Source: CAZELM01 sp964512995 | Lineage (GTDB): Bacteria > CSSED10-310 | NCBI GenBank assembly: GCA_964512995.1 | Contig: CAZELM010000008.1 | Coordinates: 1 to 64,000, forward strand | DNA: 64,000 bases | Direction of reading: 5' to 3' | In this document: piece after piece, positions 54,501 to 62,070 of the stretch | Layout: each line of letters starts with the position of its first letter | How positions within the stretch are numbered: position 1 is the first letter of the stretch | Program-made: the position numbers and the translations under genes | Notes under the pieces: generated by a model | Database searches by the model: none | Told to the model about the DNA's origin: nothing | What the model saw: the letters and a program-made list of their open reading frames with translations, nothing else

Positions 54501-56439
54501 CCATCAATAATGTCGTCACATTGTTTACTCGTTTGTACAACAACAAGTCATCGTATGTCTGGCCACGAAGGATCAATTCATAGTTGTTGGTTGCATCCTG
54601 GCCACGGAATAGAATGATCGCCTGTTCACCAGTACCACTATTCATTCTCACGTCCACATCAATCCGGTAATCTCCCTGGAGATTGGCGTGATCGGAATAG
54701 TAGCTTCGGGAGCGGTCTTCGGTGATATTGCTCTGGACGTACTGTCCACTGACGACAGCCCAGGTTCCGGTCAGAGCGGTCCAATGTTCTGCGGTGCCGG
54801 CATCCCAGTCATCCGAGAATCCGTCGCCGGTTTCCCATGCATAATCAGTGATTCCTTCCGTATCGCTCGAAGTGGAACCGTTCAGCGGAACCGTGTAGAC
54901 ACCGCCAACCGCATAGGATTCGTTGAAAACGTAAGGCCCACCGGTTGCAGCGACCGGTGTATCGCCCTGAACCGTGATATGTGCGGCCCGGTATCCGATT
55001 CTGCCATCCGTGTCGGTCACTTTCAGTTGGACCGTATAACTGCCTTCATCTAAATATTCATGCGTCGTTGTGTCATTGCCGCTATCCGATTCCCCGTCTC
55101 CAAAGAACCATTCCCAGTTGGCAATTCCGCCGCCAGGATCAGAGGAGGTGCTTCCATCGAACGAAGCGATATTTCCCAATTGAATGGTCTGATCAAGCGG
55201 CTGGATTTCCGGCCGTGGATTTCCGGCTGGCATCGGGAATGGCCATTGACCATATGGTGGTGCAGACATACCCAATGAATTGGCTGTCATGAGGGTGGCG
55301 TTGACTTGTACGGGTGTTCCAAATGTGCCATTCCCCAAACCCGGAAGGTACCAGATGCGTTTCCCACTGTAATCGACCGCTGCGATATCCATTTTCCCAT
55401 CACTGTTCAGGTCGAAGCTGTCGATAGAGGAATGATTATTGAGATCAAACGATGCAATCAGACCCATGCTGGTAAATGTTCCGGTTCCATTGTTTCTCAG
55501 AAAATAGGAATTCCCTCCGCTGTCTGCTTGTACGACGATATCGGCATCCCCATCATTGTCAAAATCCGCACAGGCCACGCCATAGGGATCACTTCCCGCA
55601 TCGAATATCTGTGTCGCAGCAGCAAAGGTGCCATCTCCGTTGCCCAACATGACATATATGTATCCAGTTGAGTATGCTGCTCGTACGAGATCCAGTTTCC
55701 CGTCCAGGTTGACATCGGCAGTGTCAAGACCTCGTCCAGTTCCGGTCAAAACTACCTGTGAAGCTGTAAAAGTCAGATTGCCCCGATTGAGGAAAATACC
55801 CATTGTTGTTCCCTCTGTATCGCAGACAAAATCCTGATACCCATCATTGTTAAAATCACCGGTGGCCATATCCGTCGGAAAATTACCGATCGAGATGGTA
55901 CCAACCATTTTTCGGCACGTAAAATTATCACTCCCATCATTTTCGAAAAAGAAGTAATAATCTTTATTCGTGTTATACCGGCCGGCGATGAAGTCGAGAT
56001 CGCCATCATTGTCGAAATCGTTGATGGCAATTCCGCGTACTGTGGTCGTTACTTGAAGCCGCCAAATCCGATGGAAGTTGGAAAAATGACCATATCCATC
56101 ACAAGCAGCGTAATAGATATCCCCACCTTCATCGACACTCAGAACGAACGTGTCGCTGTAAGGTCCCAATGTTGGAGTCATTGTTGGAGTTGGTGTTGGA
56201 GTCGGTGTTGAAGTTGGTGTTGGTGTGTCAGTTGGTATTGGTGTATCTGTTGGAACTAGGGTCGGCGTGTCTGTCGGCTGAGGTACCGGAGTATCGGTTG
56301 GTCCCACCGTCGGGGTTTCCAGTATCTCTCGATCCTGGTTTGCGGATACAACTCCTTGAGAGCTGTATAGAAAGCTTATCATCATCAATATCAGAAACGA
56401 ACAGATTATGGGAAAGATCCCTTTTTTTACGAGCATCAT
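48535..56439 (-). CDS. Giant secreted FG-GAP/PKD/toroid/dockerin/cohesin-like protein
   Basis: About 2,634 residues from ATG 56439 (AGGAGAGG upstream). After a signal peptide (about 1-33) and a short Thr/Pro linker come FG-GAP/VCBS repeats with calcium-loop pattern D-F-D/N-N-D-G-D/Y-x-D (about 120-420). Numerous PKD domains follow (W-x-F/W-G-D-G, Y-x-V-x-L-x-V), with two concanavalin/galactose-binding-like insertions. An alpha/alpha-toroid spans about 1620-1973, then four more PKD units and a Thr/Pro linker (about 2350-2408). The end comprises a dockerin-like pair (DGDINNDGAPTSTDAQLAF, ADCNGDGIVSSGDAQMIF; about 2413-2480) and a cohesin-like domain (about 2493-2634; TPVTAFTFDLKFCANYLEY, IRSGAFCISDGIAPGNTG). 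Surface or secreted scaffold is the likely role; no catalytic centre was identified. Confidence 0.8.
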   Translation of the reverse strand: MMLVKKGIFPIICSFLILMMISFLYSSQGVVSANQDREILETPTVGPTDTPVPQPTDTPTLVPTDTPIPTDTPTPTSTPTPTPTPTMTPTLGPYSDTFVLSVDEGGDIYYAACDGYGHFSNFHRIWRLQVTTTVRGIAINDFDNDGDLDFIAGRYNTNKDYYFFFENDGSDNFTCRKMVGTISIGNFPTDMATGDFNNDGYQDFVCDTEGTTMGIFLNRGNLTFTASQVVLTGTGRGLDTADVNLDGKLDLVRAAYSTGYIYVMLGNGDGTFAAATQIFDAGSDPYGVACADFDNDGDADIVVQADSGGNSYFLRNNGTGTFTSMGLIASFDLNNHSSIDSFDLNSDGKMDIAAVDYSGKRIWYLPGLGNGTFGTPVQVNATLMTANSLGMSAPPYGQWPFPMPAGNPRPEIQPLDQTIQLGNIASFDGSTSSDPGGGIANWEWFFGDGESDSGNDTTTHEYLDEGSYTVQLKVTDTDGRIGYRAAHITVQGDTPVAATGGPYVFNESYAVGGVYTVPLNGSTSSDTEGITDYAWETGDGFSDDWDAGTAEHWTALTGTWAVVSGQYVQSNITEDRSRSYYSDHANLQGDYRIDVDVRMNSGTGEQAIILFRGQDATNNYELILRGQTYDDLLLYKRVNNVTTLLMEVDFTSNVNLAQVYHLTVEAVGITFRAFVNGALMMEFQGDASFSTGWVGLCNYDTNATWDNFQVTPLTVHGASISHRYYEGVYDIALTVEDASGQTNTALSTVSCIANDPPVADPGGPYVVDESDANCGVWTVQFDGSGSTDDFAIYSYLWNFGDGTTGSGISPTHTYNTVGTYNITLTVTDQAMQTHMETTTVSVEVNELPVSEANSPYTANESNAVGGVWTVNFTAAGSSDDIGICRYDWNFGDSSTGTGLTPSHGYTAVGNYTASVRVYDHGLQSTIDTASVQVVANDPPVANAGPDQSFDESDAIDGKWTVNFDASASTDDFGIYSYQWNFGDSTTGTGITTSHVYSAIGVYTVTLTIRDHALQIHADTMTVTISPNDPPVADAGGPYTVNESEALDGRWNIHFDGSGSTDDVGIIRYRWNFGKDTFDGTWINTDKWYVSYGVTQNNQISIAGAGSWGARYMFSRDTYARVPGMFIQTKICAPSSSTFMWGFKDTDAAYSYTNMPYAIYFNGTNVMVYEDSTSRGTFGTLTYGTWYDVKIELKSPSGAFYYIRPAGTTTWTLLYDSSYSSETPLRKGVTVNGGTALMDDFEETAAGETVDYNIYNATTVTLTVEDNAHQTNSDITQVLVNGDAPEANAGGPYFSHLDMPIVFDASDSTDDQGIIRYEWSFGDGSVDYGRKPIHTYTVAPAFQYQWATSAIASSQYSTTSYSASRATGAPNVTSCATNANAWRSSSADMGEQWLELTYAEAIDIEVVSIHETFSPGFVTRIDGYDDQNQLVTIWTGTDNAICNGYLNATITPAFYTNKIRIFCNTNIAGWNEIDAVRIAGYPDDQVSYTVTLTVYDQSGRSDTDTTTVFLNTSPMAICVPWHFENGVEVPHPIWFEGTTTNTVRLKGTAKSVYTPMTYQWIYGDGTSSTVATVTDKWEIEATHQYTNVSQGQPITATLVITDALGRQSTDSYYMLVQPKTLDVEADVAVDNGLWYLHKQQIRTAGSTYGAWGYSTTYYASPTATSVQAYEINGHLEIGDMSEDPYVETVLYGLRFMFQRLDLTPISVQTAGNPDSNGNGFGIQVAESNPVYQGGMIMDAIAASNTPDRLVESTGIMAGRSYRDVLIDMADMYAWGQKDTGTNRGGWRYGWNYSDSDNSVCQWAAIGLLAGEDYFDITVPSWVKTENLVWLNYSRIASNGSYGYTSASSGTFARTASAMVQLTFDGITTDHAHWQAAETYIANSWSSIIASDDTYGMYAFVKAMRLAKPEPVVTLAATGLDWYNNPTSGVRRFLINDQLADGSWSAGSWAAGAHISLSVPWSIIMLSSSFFTLPPVAVIEVDGSSVNEMYWGQNMELCLDGSGSYHLDPTHRIVNYAWDFDGDGVFDDCTGAECCFTWEELGDYVVGLTVTDDGNPAQIDTAYVTIHVVEPPHAPFSVIGGPYTCTAGLPVELDGSGSYDIDPTDLITEYWWDLDGQPWNFDTVQGGPEVATITHVFTTPGTIQIGLKVWDDGVFNEGVKWDDNSYTTVTVETNYAPIADAGGPYAINEGAVLTLDGRASDDPNGDPIQYAWDLDNDGSYDDSTDPQPEWTWMDNGVYTVGLEVTDTLLSDTTTVEVTVNDLGPTARVSGNTTLYVNQTGNYSASASTSYPDAIASYAWDWDYNGITFNPSGTTGVTASHSWTTSGTKQVAVLVTDDDGSTSIASMAVQVNEIPTSTPTPTNTPTRTPTNTPTPTNTPTPTNTATNTPTNTPTRTPTNTPTFTNTPTVTPTPTPVCINDGDINNDGAPTSTDAQLAFLIALGSYIPTYEEACSADCNGDGIVSSGDAQMIFMAAMGAGSCVDPISKESKLSSDTNKFQDEGNAIWIQELEGPDPESVILAIMISNDTTPVTAFTFDLKFCANYLEYAGCSIGSLNPGWIMFECLDQRTNSTSFPNGTIRSGAFCISDGIAPGNTGSLVEMTFKVKDTDYFKSDNCEIALTNIQDDIGTFSMAQNEY

Positions 56440-56521
56440 GTTTACCTCTCCTTTTTTTAACAGAAGACTACCCAATAGACTCCCTCTTTTCACCAGAGAT
56501 GAAAAGATGCTTATTAAGTTA

Positions 56522-56549
56522 AGTATATCGATTATCTGCCTGTTGTCAA
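56522..56549 (-). promoter_or_regulatory. Promoter of the giant gene
   Basis: On the minus strand, TTGACA (56549-56544) and TATACT (56527-56522, 5 of 6) are separated by 16 bases and lie about 80 bases before the ATG. A 9-bp inverted repeat (56577-56585 with 56595-56603) lies about 30 bases upstream and could be an operator. Confidence 0.65.
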
Positions 56550-56650
56550 TATTGGGTATAGTTATTCATTAAAAGCATATATTGATTAACAGTTTCAATA
56601 TATATGATATTGAATTGGGGTAACAGTTTACCAGACCATTTTTAATGGAT

Positions 56651-57001
56651 TCAACCGAGCAGAGGAACGGGAATATTTTTTTGGGTTGCGGTGATAGCCT
56701 TGGCAAGGAAGTGATACGGGTTGATGTTTTGTTTTTTGCAGGTATGAACGACCGTCAAGGTCCGTTCTGAAAAACTTTCACCTGCGTCGGATTGATTTCC
56801 GAAGCTCAGTTTTCGCCATTTCAGATGTGCCCAGCATAGCTGCCATCTGACTCCCCCTGTGTATTTGCTGCAACAGGAAACGTCGTCACTGGTGATCACG
56901 CCACCAGACAATTTACAAGCACTGCTTCCAATACTTGGGAACCCCTGGAGAGCGAGATCTTGAATACCACCCATAACGCACCGATAAACACCTACAACCA
57001 C
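56651..57001 (-). pseudogene. IS66-family transposase remnant, internally deleted
   Basis: The C-terminal 50 residues match the conserved end of IS66 transposases (WRKLSFGNQSDAG, then SERTLTVVHTCKKQ). Before it, GVITSDD and QLCWAHLK correspond to the catalytic-core region of the same family. The two parts are joined directly near 56815, so roughly 100 residues, including the usual EPTNN-containing segment, are missing. No IS ends or target repeats are visible. The fragment directly abuts the DUF4338 fragment. Confidence 0.75.
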
Positions 57002-57632
57002 CGTTTTTTACTTTTATCCTTAGCCATGGCAATATCAGAAAGCGTGTGTTGTAGGCGATCAGGTGCAGGTTGCGTTTTCGAGGGTTCTGATTCCATCCGA
57101 TAAATCGATCCCAGCATCCAATATGACGCGGTGCGGACGATCAGGCCAAGCATCCGATGGCCCGGTTCCTCCAATAGGCGATATACTTCAAATGCTCATC
57201 GACGGGCTGACAATATCCCAGATAATGAAACGCCTAGATCAACCCGTTATCCACCTTCTCCTGGTCCGTCCGCGTTATCTGGACCAAGTCCATCGGTTTG
57301 ACCGCTTTGGTCGTTCGATCAGGCTTTGATCCACTGCGGCTGATATCGGCTTCCGGCCTCGCAACCGGTGAATGGGAGGAAAATTTTTTTCGGGGAGGCA
57401 ATTCCACTAACCCCGCAGATCCCAGTTTCGCCAGCAGGCTCTGGTAAATACCCTTTTTATACGCTACGTTCGCTCGGACCCAATTCCATTTCCGGCACAT
57501 CTTCCGGGCAATGGCATAGCGACTGATACTCGGTTGCCCGTGGATCAGCGCTCGAATAAACCAGATGTCATCGTCTGGTTTTTCTCGCCATCGGTAGATA
57601 TAAACGACTTCCTTGCCGGTAACATTCAGCAT
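56999..57632 (-). pseudogene. DUF4338 (DruA-like) gene, two stop codons and truncated
   Basis: The frame from ATG 57632 begins like DUF4338/PF14236 proteins (DIWFIRALIHGQPSISRYAIARK, then KWNWVRAN and LVELPPRKK). It is broken by TAG at 57234-57236. It continues in the same frame with family-typical sequence (YLGYCQPVDEHLKYIAY), hits TGA at 57141-57143 where relatives have Trp (CLA-stop-SSAPRH), and continues again with DRFIGWNQNPRKRNLHLIAYN and TRFLILPW. The C-terminal third is lost at the junction with the IS66 remnant. The family is tied to Druantia phage defence and to transposon-like elements; this copy is dead. Confidence 0.75.
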
Positions 57633-57722
57633 GACGGTCTGCAGAACGTAAGTGAAATCACGTTTGACTTCGCTCTCGTTCTTGGCTACGATTTTGTCAT
57701 GAAAATGTAGGTTGGTGAACGG

Positions 57723-58009
57723 TTACCAAAATTCTTTTGCTTTTCTTATGTCACTACGCTGAGTTGACTTTTATCCCCACAAAGCAACCAAACAATATCC
57801 ATCTGAGACCTCCCGTAATAGATCCGGTAAGCGGGACCAACCGTCATCTGTATTTCGACATTTCCACTCCCCACAGATTTTGAATCTCCGAAATGACTCA
57901 GACGAAGCCGGTTCAATAGTGCGCGAATCCAAGCACGAGCAATGACATCAGAAATACTTTGCATCCATTCTTGAAATGGATTTGCTTCGTCTTTCAGTGA
58001 TATACTCAA
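57723..58009 (-). pseudogene. RelE/HigB-type toxin gene with frameshift
   Basis: Residues resemble the addiction-module killer (phage Gp49-like) family: EWMQSISDVIARAWIRALLNRLRL, HFGDSKSVGSG, GPAYRIYYG and IVWLLCGDKS. After that the frame shifts; the expected ending STQRSDIRKAKEFW is readable in another frame up to TAA at 57723-57725. The normal GGDKSTQ thus lost its frame. No ATG lies at the expected start (TTG 58009 only). A partner antitoxin would lie downstream, where a short stretch (57640-57720) precedes the DUF4338 fragment but could not be identified. Confidence 0.7.
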
Positions 58010-58285
58010 GCAAGCTTTGAATTATAGCTTCCATGACCCACGTTGTAACTTATGTGCAACAATTGTCAAGTCTATCGAAGTGAATTGGGAAGGATCGTGT
58101 TCTGAAAAAACAGCCCGATCGTATCAGCATTCCTGTCCTCATGTGCTTTTCGAGCAGGCGCAATACAGCGTTACACTGCCCGGTCTCATCTATCAACATA
58201 CAGCAGTGAAGTCGGTGTCCCTTGCCCATGGTCCCATGCCCCGTTTCGCTATAACCGTCAGGACCGGGCAAAATAAACAAAATAC
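58010..58285. other. Intergenic region, nothing recognised
   Basis: About 275 bases between the toxin remnant and the promoter of the next operon. Short open frames on both strands lack family features or ribosome sites. Confidence 0.45.
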
Positions 58286-58315
58286 TTGACACAACTTATA
58301 AATATTCATTATATA
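58286..58315 (+). promoter_or_regulatory. Promoter of the ABC-porin operon
   Basis: TTGACA (58286-58291), an 18-base AT-rich spacer and TATATA (58310-58315) precede AGGAGG (58325-58330) and the first gene. Confidence 0.65.
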
Positions 58316-58340
58316 GGAATTAGCAGGAGGTGTGCTGAGC

Positions 58341-58757
58341 GTGAAACCGGTTCCTGGCAAAAAAAAATGGACAGATCCCATGACTGCAGCCGCAGGAGTG
58401 CTGATCATGATCCTGATGTTAAACGTGCACCTGTGCTGCGGTTGCGAGACATTGTGCGGCGTATCTCAGGAAGCTCCTCTGTCTTGCTGTAATTCCGAAT
58501 CGCACCAGCCGCCCGTACCGGATGCCTGCTCCTGCAACATCTGGCCGTCGAAACCCGGTTCTTATATGCCCACAGGCAGGATCATGCTGCACCATGACAG
58601 GGCTTCTCAACCCGAGTTTACCGGTGCTCTTGAGGAAATCGCCGGGGTCCCGAGCGTTTCGATGACACGGGAAACGAAGAATTTCCCCACGTATTCCCTG
58701 CCTTCACCTCACAACGGATCCGCCTGGTACAGGGAATCACCTATTTTGCTCCTTTAA
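58341..58757 (+). CDS. Small Cys-rich membrane-anchored or secreted protein
   Basis: 138 residues if GTG 58341 is the start (10 bases after AGGAGG); GTG 58332 lies too close to the ribosome site. One hydrophobic segment (about 14-30) is followed by a Cys cluster: H-L-C-C-G-C-E-T-L-C, then S-C-C-N and A-C-S-C-N. The remainder is polar and featureless. I do not recognise a family. The first position in an operon with a lipoprotein, ABC exporter-like genes and a porin, together with the Cys cluster, suggests metal or thiol sensing or binding. That is inference only. Confidence 0.55.
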   Translation: MKPVPGKKKWTDPMTAAAGVLIMILMLNVHLCCGCETLCGVSQEAPLSCCNSESHQPPVPDACSCNIWPSKPGSYMPTGRIMLHHDRASQPEFTGALEEIAGVPSVSMTRETKNFPTYSLPSPHNGSAWYRESPILLL

Positions 58758-58933
58758 AAATCCTTTCCTTCTGCAACTGGTCCATCCGGCGAAGCTGATC
58801 GATAACTCAATTGTGCATCATTGACTCAGACCGTCTGGGTATCCCGTCCGGAATGCATGGTCCCCGAACGAGGGACCGGTTCCAACAGGATCATGAACGG
58901 TATGGATATAATGAAAGGAAAGGAAAAAAGATC

Positions 58934-59317
58934 ATGAAAAGTATTCAAGTTATGGCTTGGGTTTCAATACTGACAGCCGCAGCTCTGGTCATCGCGATAT
59001 CCGGGTGCGGCAATGCGAAGGGCAAGGTTCTGGGAACAACGATCCCGAAGGAGGAACCTGCCGTTTCTCTATCCGATATTCTGGATAATCCCACGAAGTA
59101 CGATGGCAAATCCTTTGTCATGAAGGGGACTCTGTCCGGCCAGTGCGCCGCTCTGTGCGATTTCACGTTCCGGGACGGAAACAGAACCGCTACGATATAT
59201 CCTCAGGGATTCAAGCCGCCGAAGATCTCCATCGGCCAGAAGGTCACGGTGTATGCCCAGGCGACGGTTGGGCCGGAGAAGGTCGTCCTGTCCGCTATCG
59301 GGATGGCACTGGATTGA
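58934..59317 (+). CDS. OB-fold-like lipoprotein
   Basis: 127 residues from ATG 58934, preceded by AAAGGAAAGGA. A lipoprotein signal ends in lipobox A-I-S-G-C25. The mature part has the segment SLSDILDNPTKYDGKSFVMKG followed by beta strands (ATIYPQG, KVTVYAQATV), resembling small OB-fold (tRNA-anti-like) periplasmic domains. Two Cys (QCAALCD) lie mid-domain and could bind metal or form a disulfide. It precedes the permease gene by 3 bases, so it is probably the periplasmic partner of the transporter. Confidence 0.7.
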   Translation: MKSIQVMAWVSILTAAALVIAISGCGNAKGKVLGTTIPKEEPAVSLSDILDNPTKYDGKSFVMKGTLSGQCAALCDFTFRDGNRTATIYPQGFKPPKISIGQKVTVYAQATVGPEKVVLSAIGMALD

Positions 59318-59320
59318 GCC

Positions 59321-60496
59321 ATGAAATTCAGAACTGTTGCCTGGAGCAATCTCAAGCGGAATCCTGTCCGGAGCATCCTGACCGGGTTGAGCCTGGCTGT
59401 TTCCGCCGCGACCCTGACCATCGTGCTGGGACTGGACCGGGGGTACTCGTCCGCCGTTACCGAGGATCTTGTCGACAAGACCGGCGTGCACATGTACATC
59501 ACGAAAGAAGGCTGCCCTATCGAGGCGGCATCGGTGATCGCCCAAGGCGGACTCAGCCCGCTTTACGTATCCGAAGATCTCGTCGAAACGATCGAAAATC
59601 ACCCGAACGTGTCGGATGTTCTGCCTTTTCAACTGTTTACCGTCACGACTCCCGACGGCACCCGGACCGATATCTTCATGGGAATCACGGAATCGATCCG
59701 CAGCCTCCGGCCGGAGTGGAAGTTCCGGACAGGCGGATGGTTTACCGCCGATGATTCCATTATCCTGGGAGCGGAGATCGCGCGCATTGAGAAGCTCGAA
59801 GCCGGCCAGAAAACCTACTCGGAACATTTCGACCGGGAGTTCACCGTCACGGGTGTCCTGGATAGGAACTACAGCCAGGACGACGGCACACTGTTCATAC
59901 CTCTGAAAACGGCACAGGAACTGGTGGAGCGGGAGGGGAAGCTCAGCGCCATCGCCCTTAAGCTCAATGATATCTCGACGTTCGACCGAAGCCGGAACGA
60001 GATCCGGGCCATGATCCCGCAGGAGTACTTCGTGGTGGGATCCAGGGAACTCAGCGAGGGGATCCTGAAATTTTTTAGCTCAACTCGGGTCATCATGTTC
60101 GTCATGGTCATCGTCGCGTTCCTCATCTCCATCTTCGGCATCATCAACACGATGCTCATGGCCGTTCTCGAGCGGAGGAAGGAAATCGCCTATCTCAAGT
60201 GCGTGGGCGCTGGCAAGTGGGATATTCTGCGTCTGATCACCCTCGAAACGATGGCGATCTGCCTGGCAGGCAGCGCTCTCGGAGCTGCCGCCGGATTGCT
60301 GATGAGCCCGGCATTTGGCCGTTTCATGCGGACCTTCCTGATCATGTACATACCTTCCGGCGATATCGTCAAACCCGATCCCTGGATCACGCTGCTGGCA
60401 TTCGCTGCCTGCACGGTCATCGGAGTGGCCTGTTCCCTATATCCAGCTGTCCGGGCAGCCAGGATCGTTCCCATGGAGGTGCTTCGCAATGAATAA
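59321..60496 (+). CDS. MacB/LolC-type FtsX-family ABC permease
   Basis: 391 residues. The N-terminal cytoplasmic stub KFRTVAWSNLKRNPVRSILTGLSLAV leads into a first membrane helix, a periplasmic MacB-like domain (about 45-250) and three C-terminal helices of the FtsX domain (about 268-380). The conserved coupling segment is ERRKEIAYLKCVGAGKWDI. The protein ends A-A-R-I-V-P-M-E-V-L-R. Such permeases do not move substrate through a channel but drive periplasmic mechanics: lipoprotein release, efflux or signalling. Its ATPase is encoded next, overlapping by 8 bases. Confidence 0.88.
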   Translation: MKFRTVAWSNLKRNPVRSILTGLSLAVSAATLTIVLGLDRGYSSAVTEDLVDKTGVHMYITKEGCPIEAASVIAQGGLSPLYVSEDLVETIENHPNVSDVLPFQLFTVTTPDGTRTDIFMGITESIRSLRPEWKFRTGGWFTADDSIILGAEIARIEKLEAGQKTYSEHFDREFTVTGVLDRNYSQDDGTLFIPLKTAQELVEREGKLSAIALKLNDISTFDRSRNEIRAMIPQEYFVVGSRELSEGILKFFSSTRVIMFVMVIVAFLISIFGIINTMLMAVLERRKEIAYLKCVGAGKWDILRLITLETMAICLAGSALGAAAGLLMSPAFGRFMRTFLIMYIPSGDIVKPDPWITLLAFAACTVIGVACSLYPAVRAARIVPMEVLRNE

Positions 60497-61157
60497 CGGG
60501 TATATTCTCAAACTGGACTCCGTTTCAAAGGAATACCGGCGGGGATCCGAAACCATCCATGCTGTCACGGGAGCTAATCTGTCAATCCATTCCGGTGACT
60601 ATGTTTCCATTGTCGGCCATTCCGGGTCCGGGAAGACCACTCTTATGAATCTCATGGGTTGCCTGGATCGTCCCACTCGAGGGAAAATCATGCTCGATGG
60701 CAGGGAAATACAGGACTACCACGACCGGGACCTCACGGAAATCCGTAAGCAGACAATCGGGTTTGTATTCCAGCAGTTTTTTCTCATACCAACCCTGACG
60801 GCCCTCCAGAATGTCCAGCTCCCCTCCCTATTTGTAGGCGCGAACGCGTCTAAACGCGCGCTCGAACTTCTCGATCTCGTGGGTCTGAGTAGCCGGAATG
60901 ACCATCTTCCGGACCAGTTGTCCGGCGGGGAGATGCAGCGGGTCGCCATTGCCCGCAGCCTGATCAATTCCCCCAGGATCCTGCTGGCGGACGAACCAAC
61001 CGGGAACCTGGATTCCAAGAACGCGGGAAACATCATGGGTCTGTTCGAGGAATTGAACCGGCAGGGGTTGACCGTCGTTGTTGTGACACACAATCCCGAC
61101 ATCGTCAAGGGAGCTTCCAGGAAGGTGCACATTGAAGACGGCCGCATTCATTCTTAG
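60489..61157 (+). CDS. LolD/MacB-type ABC transporter ATPase
   Basis: 222 residues, typical of LolD-like ATPases. Walker A is GHSGSGKTTLMNLMG (about 39-53), the Q-loop lies in GFVFQQFFLIPTLTA, the signature is LSGGEMQRVAIARSL and Walker B is ILLADEPTGNLD. The H-loop is THNPDI. GGAGG lies about 9 bases before the ATG. It powers the permease encoded immediately upstream. Whether the pair exports, extracts a lipoprotein or transmits a signal cannot be decided from sequence. Confidence 0.92.
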   Translation: MNNGYILKLDSVSKEYRRGSETIHAVTGANLSIHSGDYVSIVGHSGSGKTTLMNLMGCLDRPTRGKIMLDGREIQDYHDRDLTEIRKQTIGFVFQQFFLIPTLTALQNVQLPSLFVGANASKRALELLDLVGLSSRNDHLPDQLSGGEMQRVAIARSLINSPRILLADEPTGNLDSKNAGNIMGLFEELNRQGLTVVVVTHNPDIVKGASRKVHIEDGRIHS

Positions 61158-62070
61158 CCTTAGCATCCTGTTCTGGCTGTGCCCCGGCTCTGCCAGCGGA
61201 TCCTGGAATCTGTCGCTGGACGGCGATGTCCGGGCGGAGTTCCCCGAAGGGGAGGAAACAACCGCCTGGTTCAACGTGGCAGGCTTGTCCCTGCGGAAAA
61301 CCATCTCAGACCAGACGGGTGACCGGCTGATCCTCTTCGCGCTCATGGAATCCCGCGACGACTTTTCGGATACGATGCTCCACGAACTCTATGCCCGTTA
61401 CAAGGGTCCCATGGGTAAGTGGAACATCACGGTCGGCAGGTTCCAACTTCCGTTCGGGCTTCTCACCGGGTTCACGACATCGCGGCTGTTGTACGACAGC
61501 CTTTTTGTGACAACGGACCCGGACGCAGACAGCGGCCTGATGATATCCGGCGTCGCCGGGAATGTCGACTATGGCATTGCCATGGTTCAGGGAATCGGGG
61601 TTCATGGGGATCACGAGTTTCCGGGGCCTGGCAACGCCATGGGCAGGCTGGGGATGACCTTCGGTAATTCAGAGGAGGTTTCCGCTGGGATATCGGCCAT
61701 GATCGGCCGGAGTCGCCATCCGCATCATGAAGATCACATTGTTCCCCGGCAGGTCGCGGCTATGGACGCGACCGCCGTTTTGGGCCGGTGGATCACCCGG
61801 TGGGAAGTCCAGGCGGGGAAGGTCAATGACAGTTCCTTCAGGGCCGGGTTCGCCATGGCGGATTTCAGCGTCCTGTCCCGGCTGAACCTGACCGCAGCCG
61901 GGAAAATCGCCAGATGGGGCTACGACCGGTCCAGCATGGGATATCTCGGGCTCGGATACCAGCTGCCGTGGTTCACGGTGAGAGGAGGTTACACGTATGA
62001 AGATTCGGGAGACCATCACGCGCACGTTGTTTCGATTCAGCTGTATCGTCTTCTTTCTTTCCCCTTTTGA
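61132..62070 (+). CDS. Porin-like outer-membrane beta-barrel protein
   Basis: 312 residues from a TTG start at 61132, within the end of the ATPase gene; AGGAAGG lies 6 bases upstream. A signal peptide (about 1-21, ending GSASGS) is followed by alternating beta-strand sequence and a terminal Phe (LLSFPF), as expected for outer-membrane barrels. GKWNITVGRFQLPFGLLTGF resembles phosphate-selective or OprO/P-like porins. Two His-rich loops (SRHPHHEDHIVP near 197 and GDHHAHVV near 297) might bind metal. It overlaps the next gene by 74 bases. Confidence 0.72.
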   Translation: MKTAAFILSLSILFWLCPGSASGSWNLSLDGDVRAEFPEGEETTAWFNVAGLSLRKTISDQTGDRLILFALMESRDDFSDTMLHELYARYKGPMGKWNITVGRFQLPFGLLTGFTTSRLLYDSLFVTTDPDADSGLMISGVAGNVDYGIAMVQGIGVHGDHEFPGPGNAMGRLGMTFGNSEEVSAGISAMIGRSRHPHHEDHIVPRQVAAMDATAVLGRWITRWEVQAGKVNDSSFRAGFAMADFSVLSRLNLTAAGKIARWGYDRSSMGYLGLGYQLPWFTVRGGYTYEDSGDHHAHVVSIQLYRLLSFPF

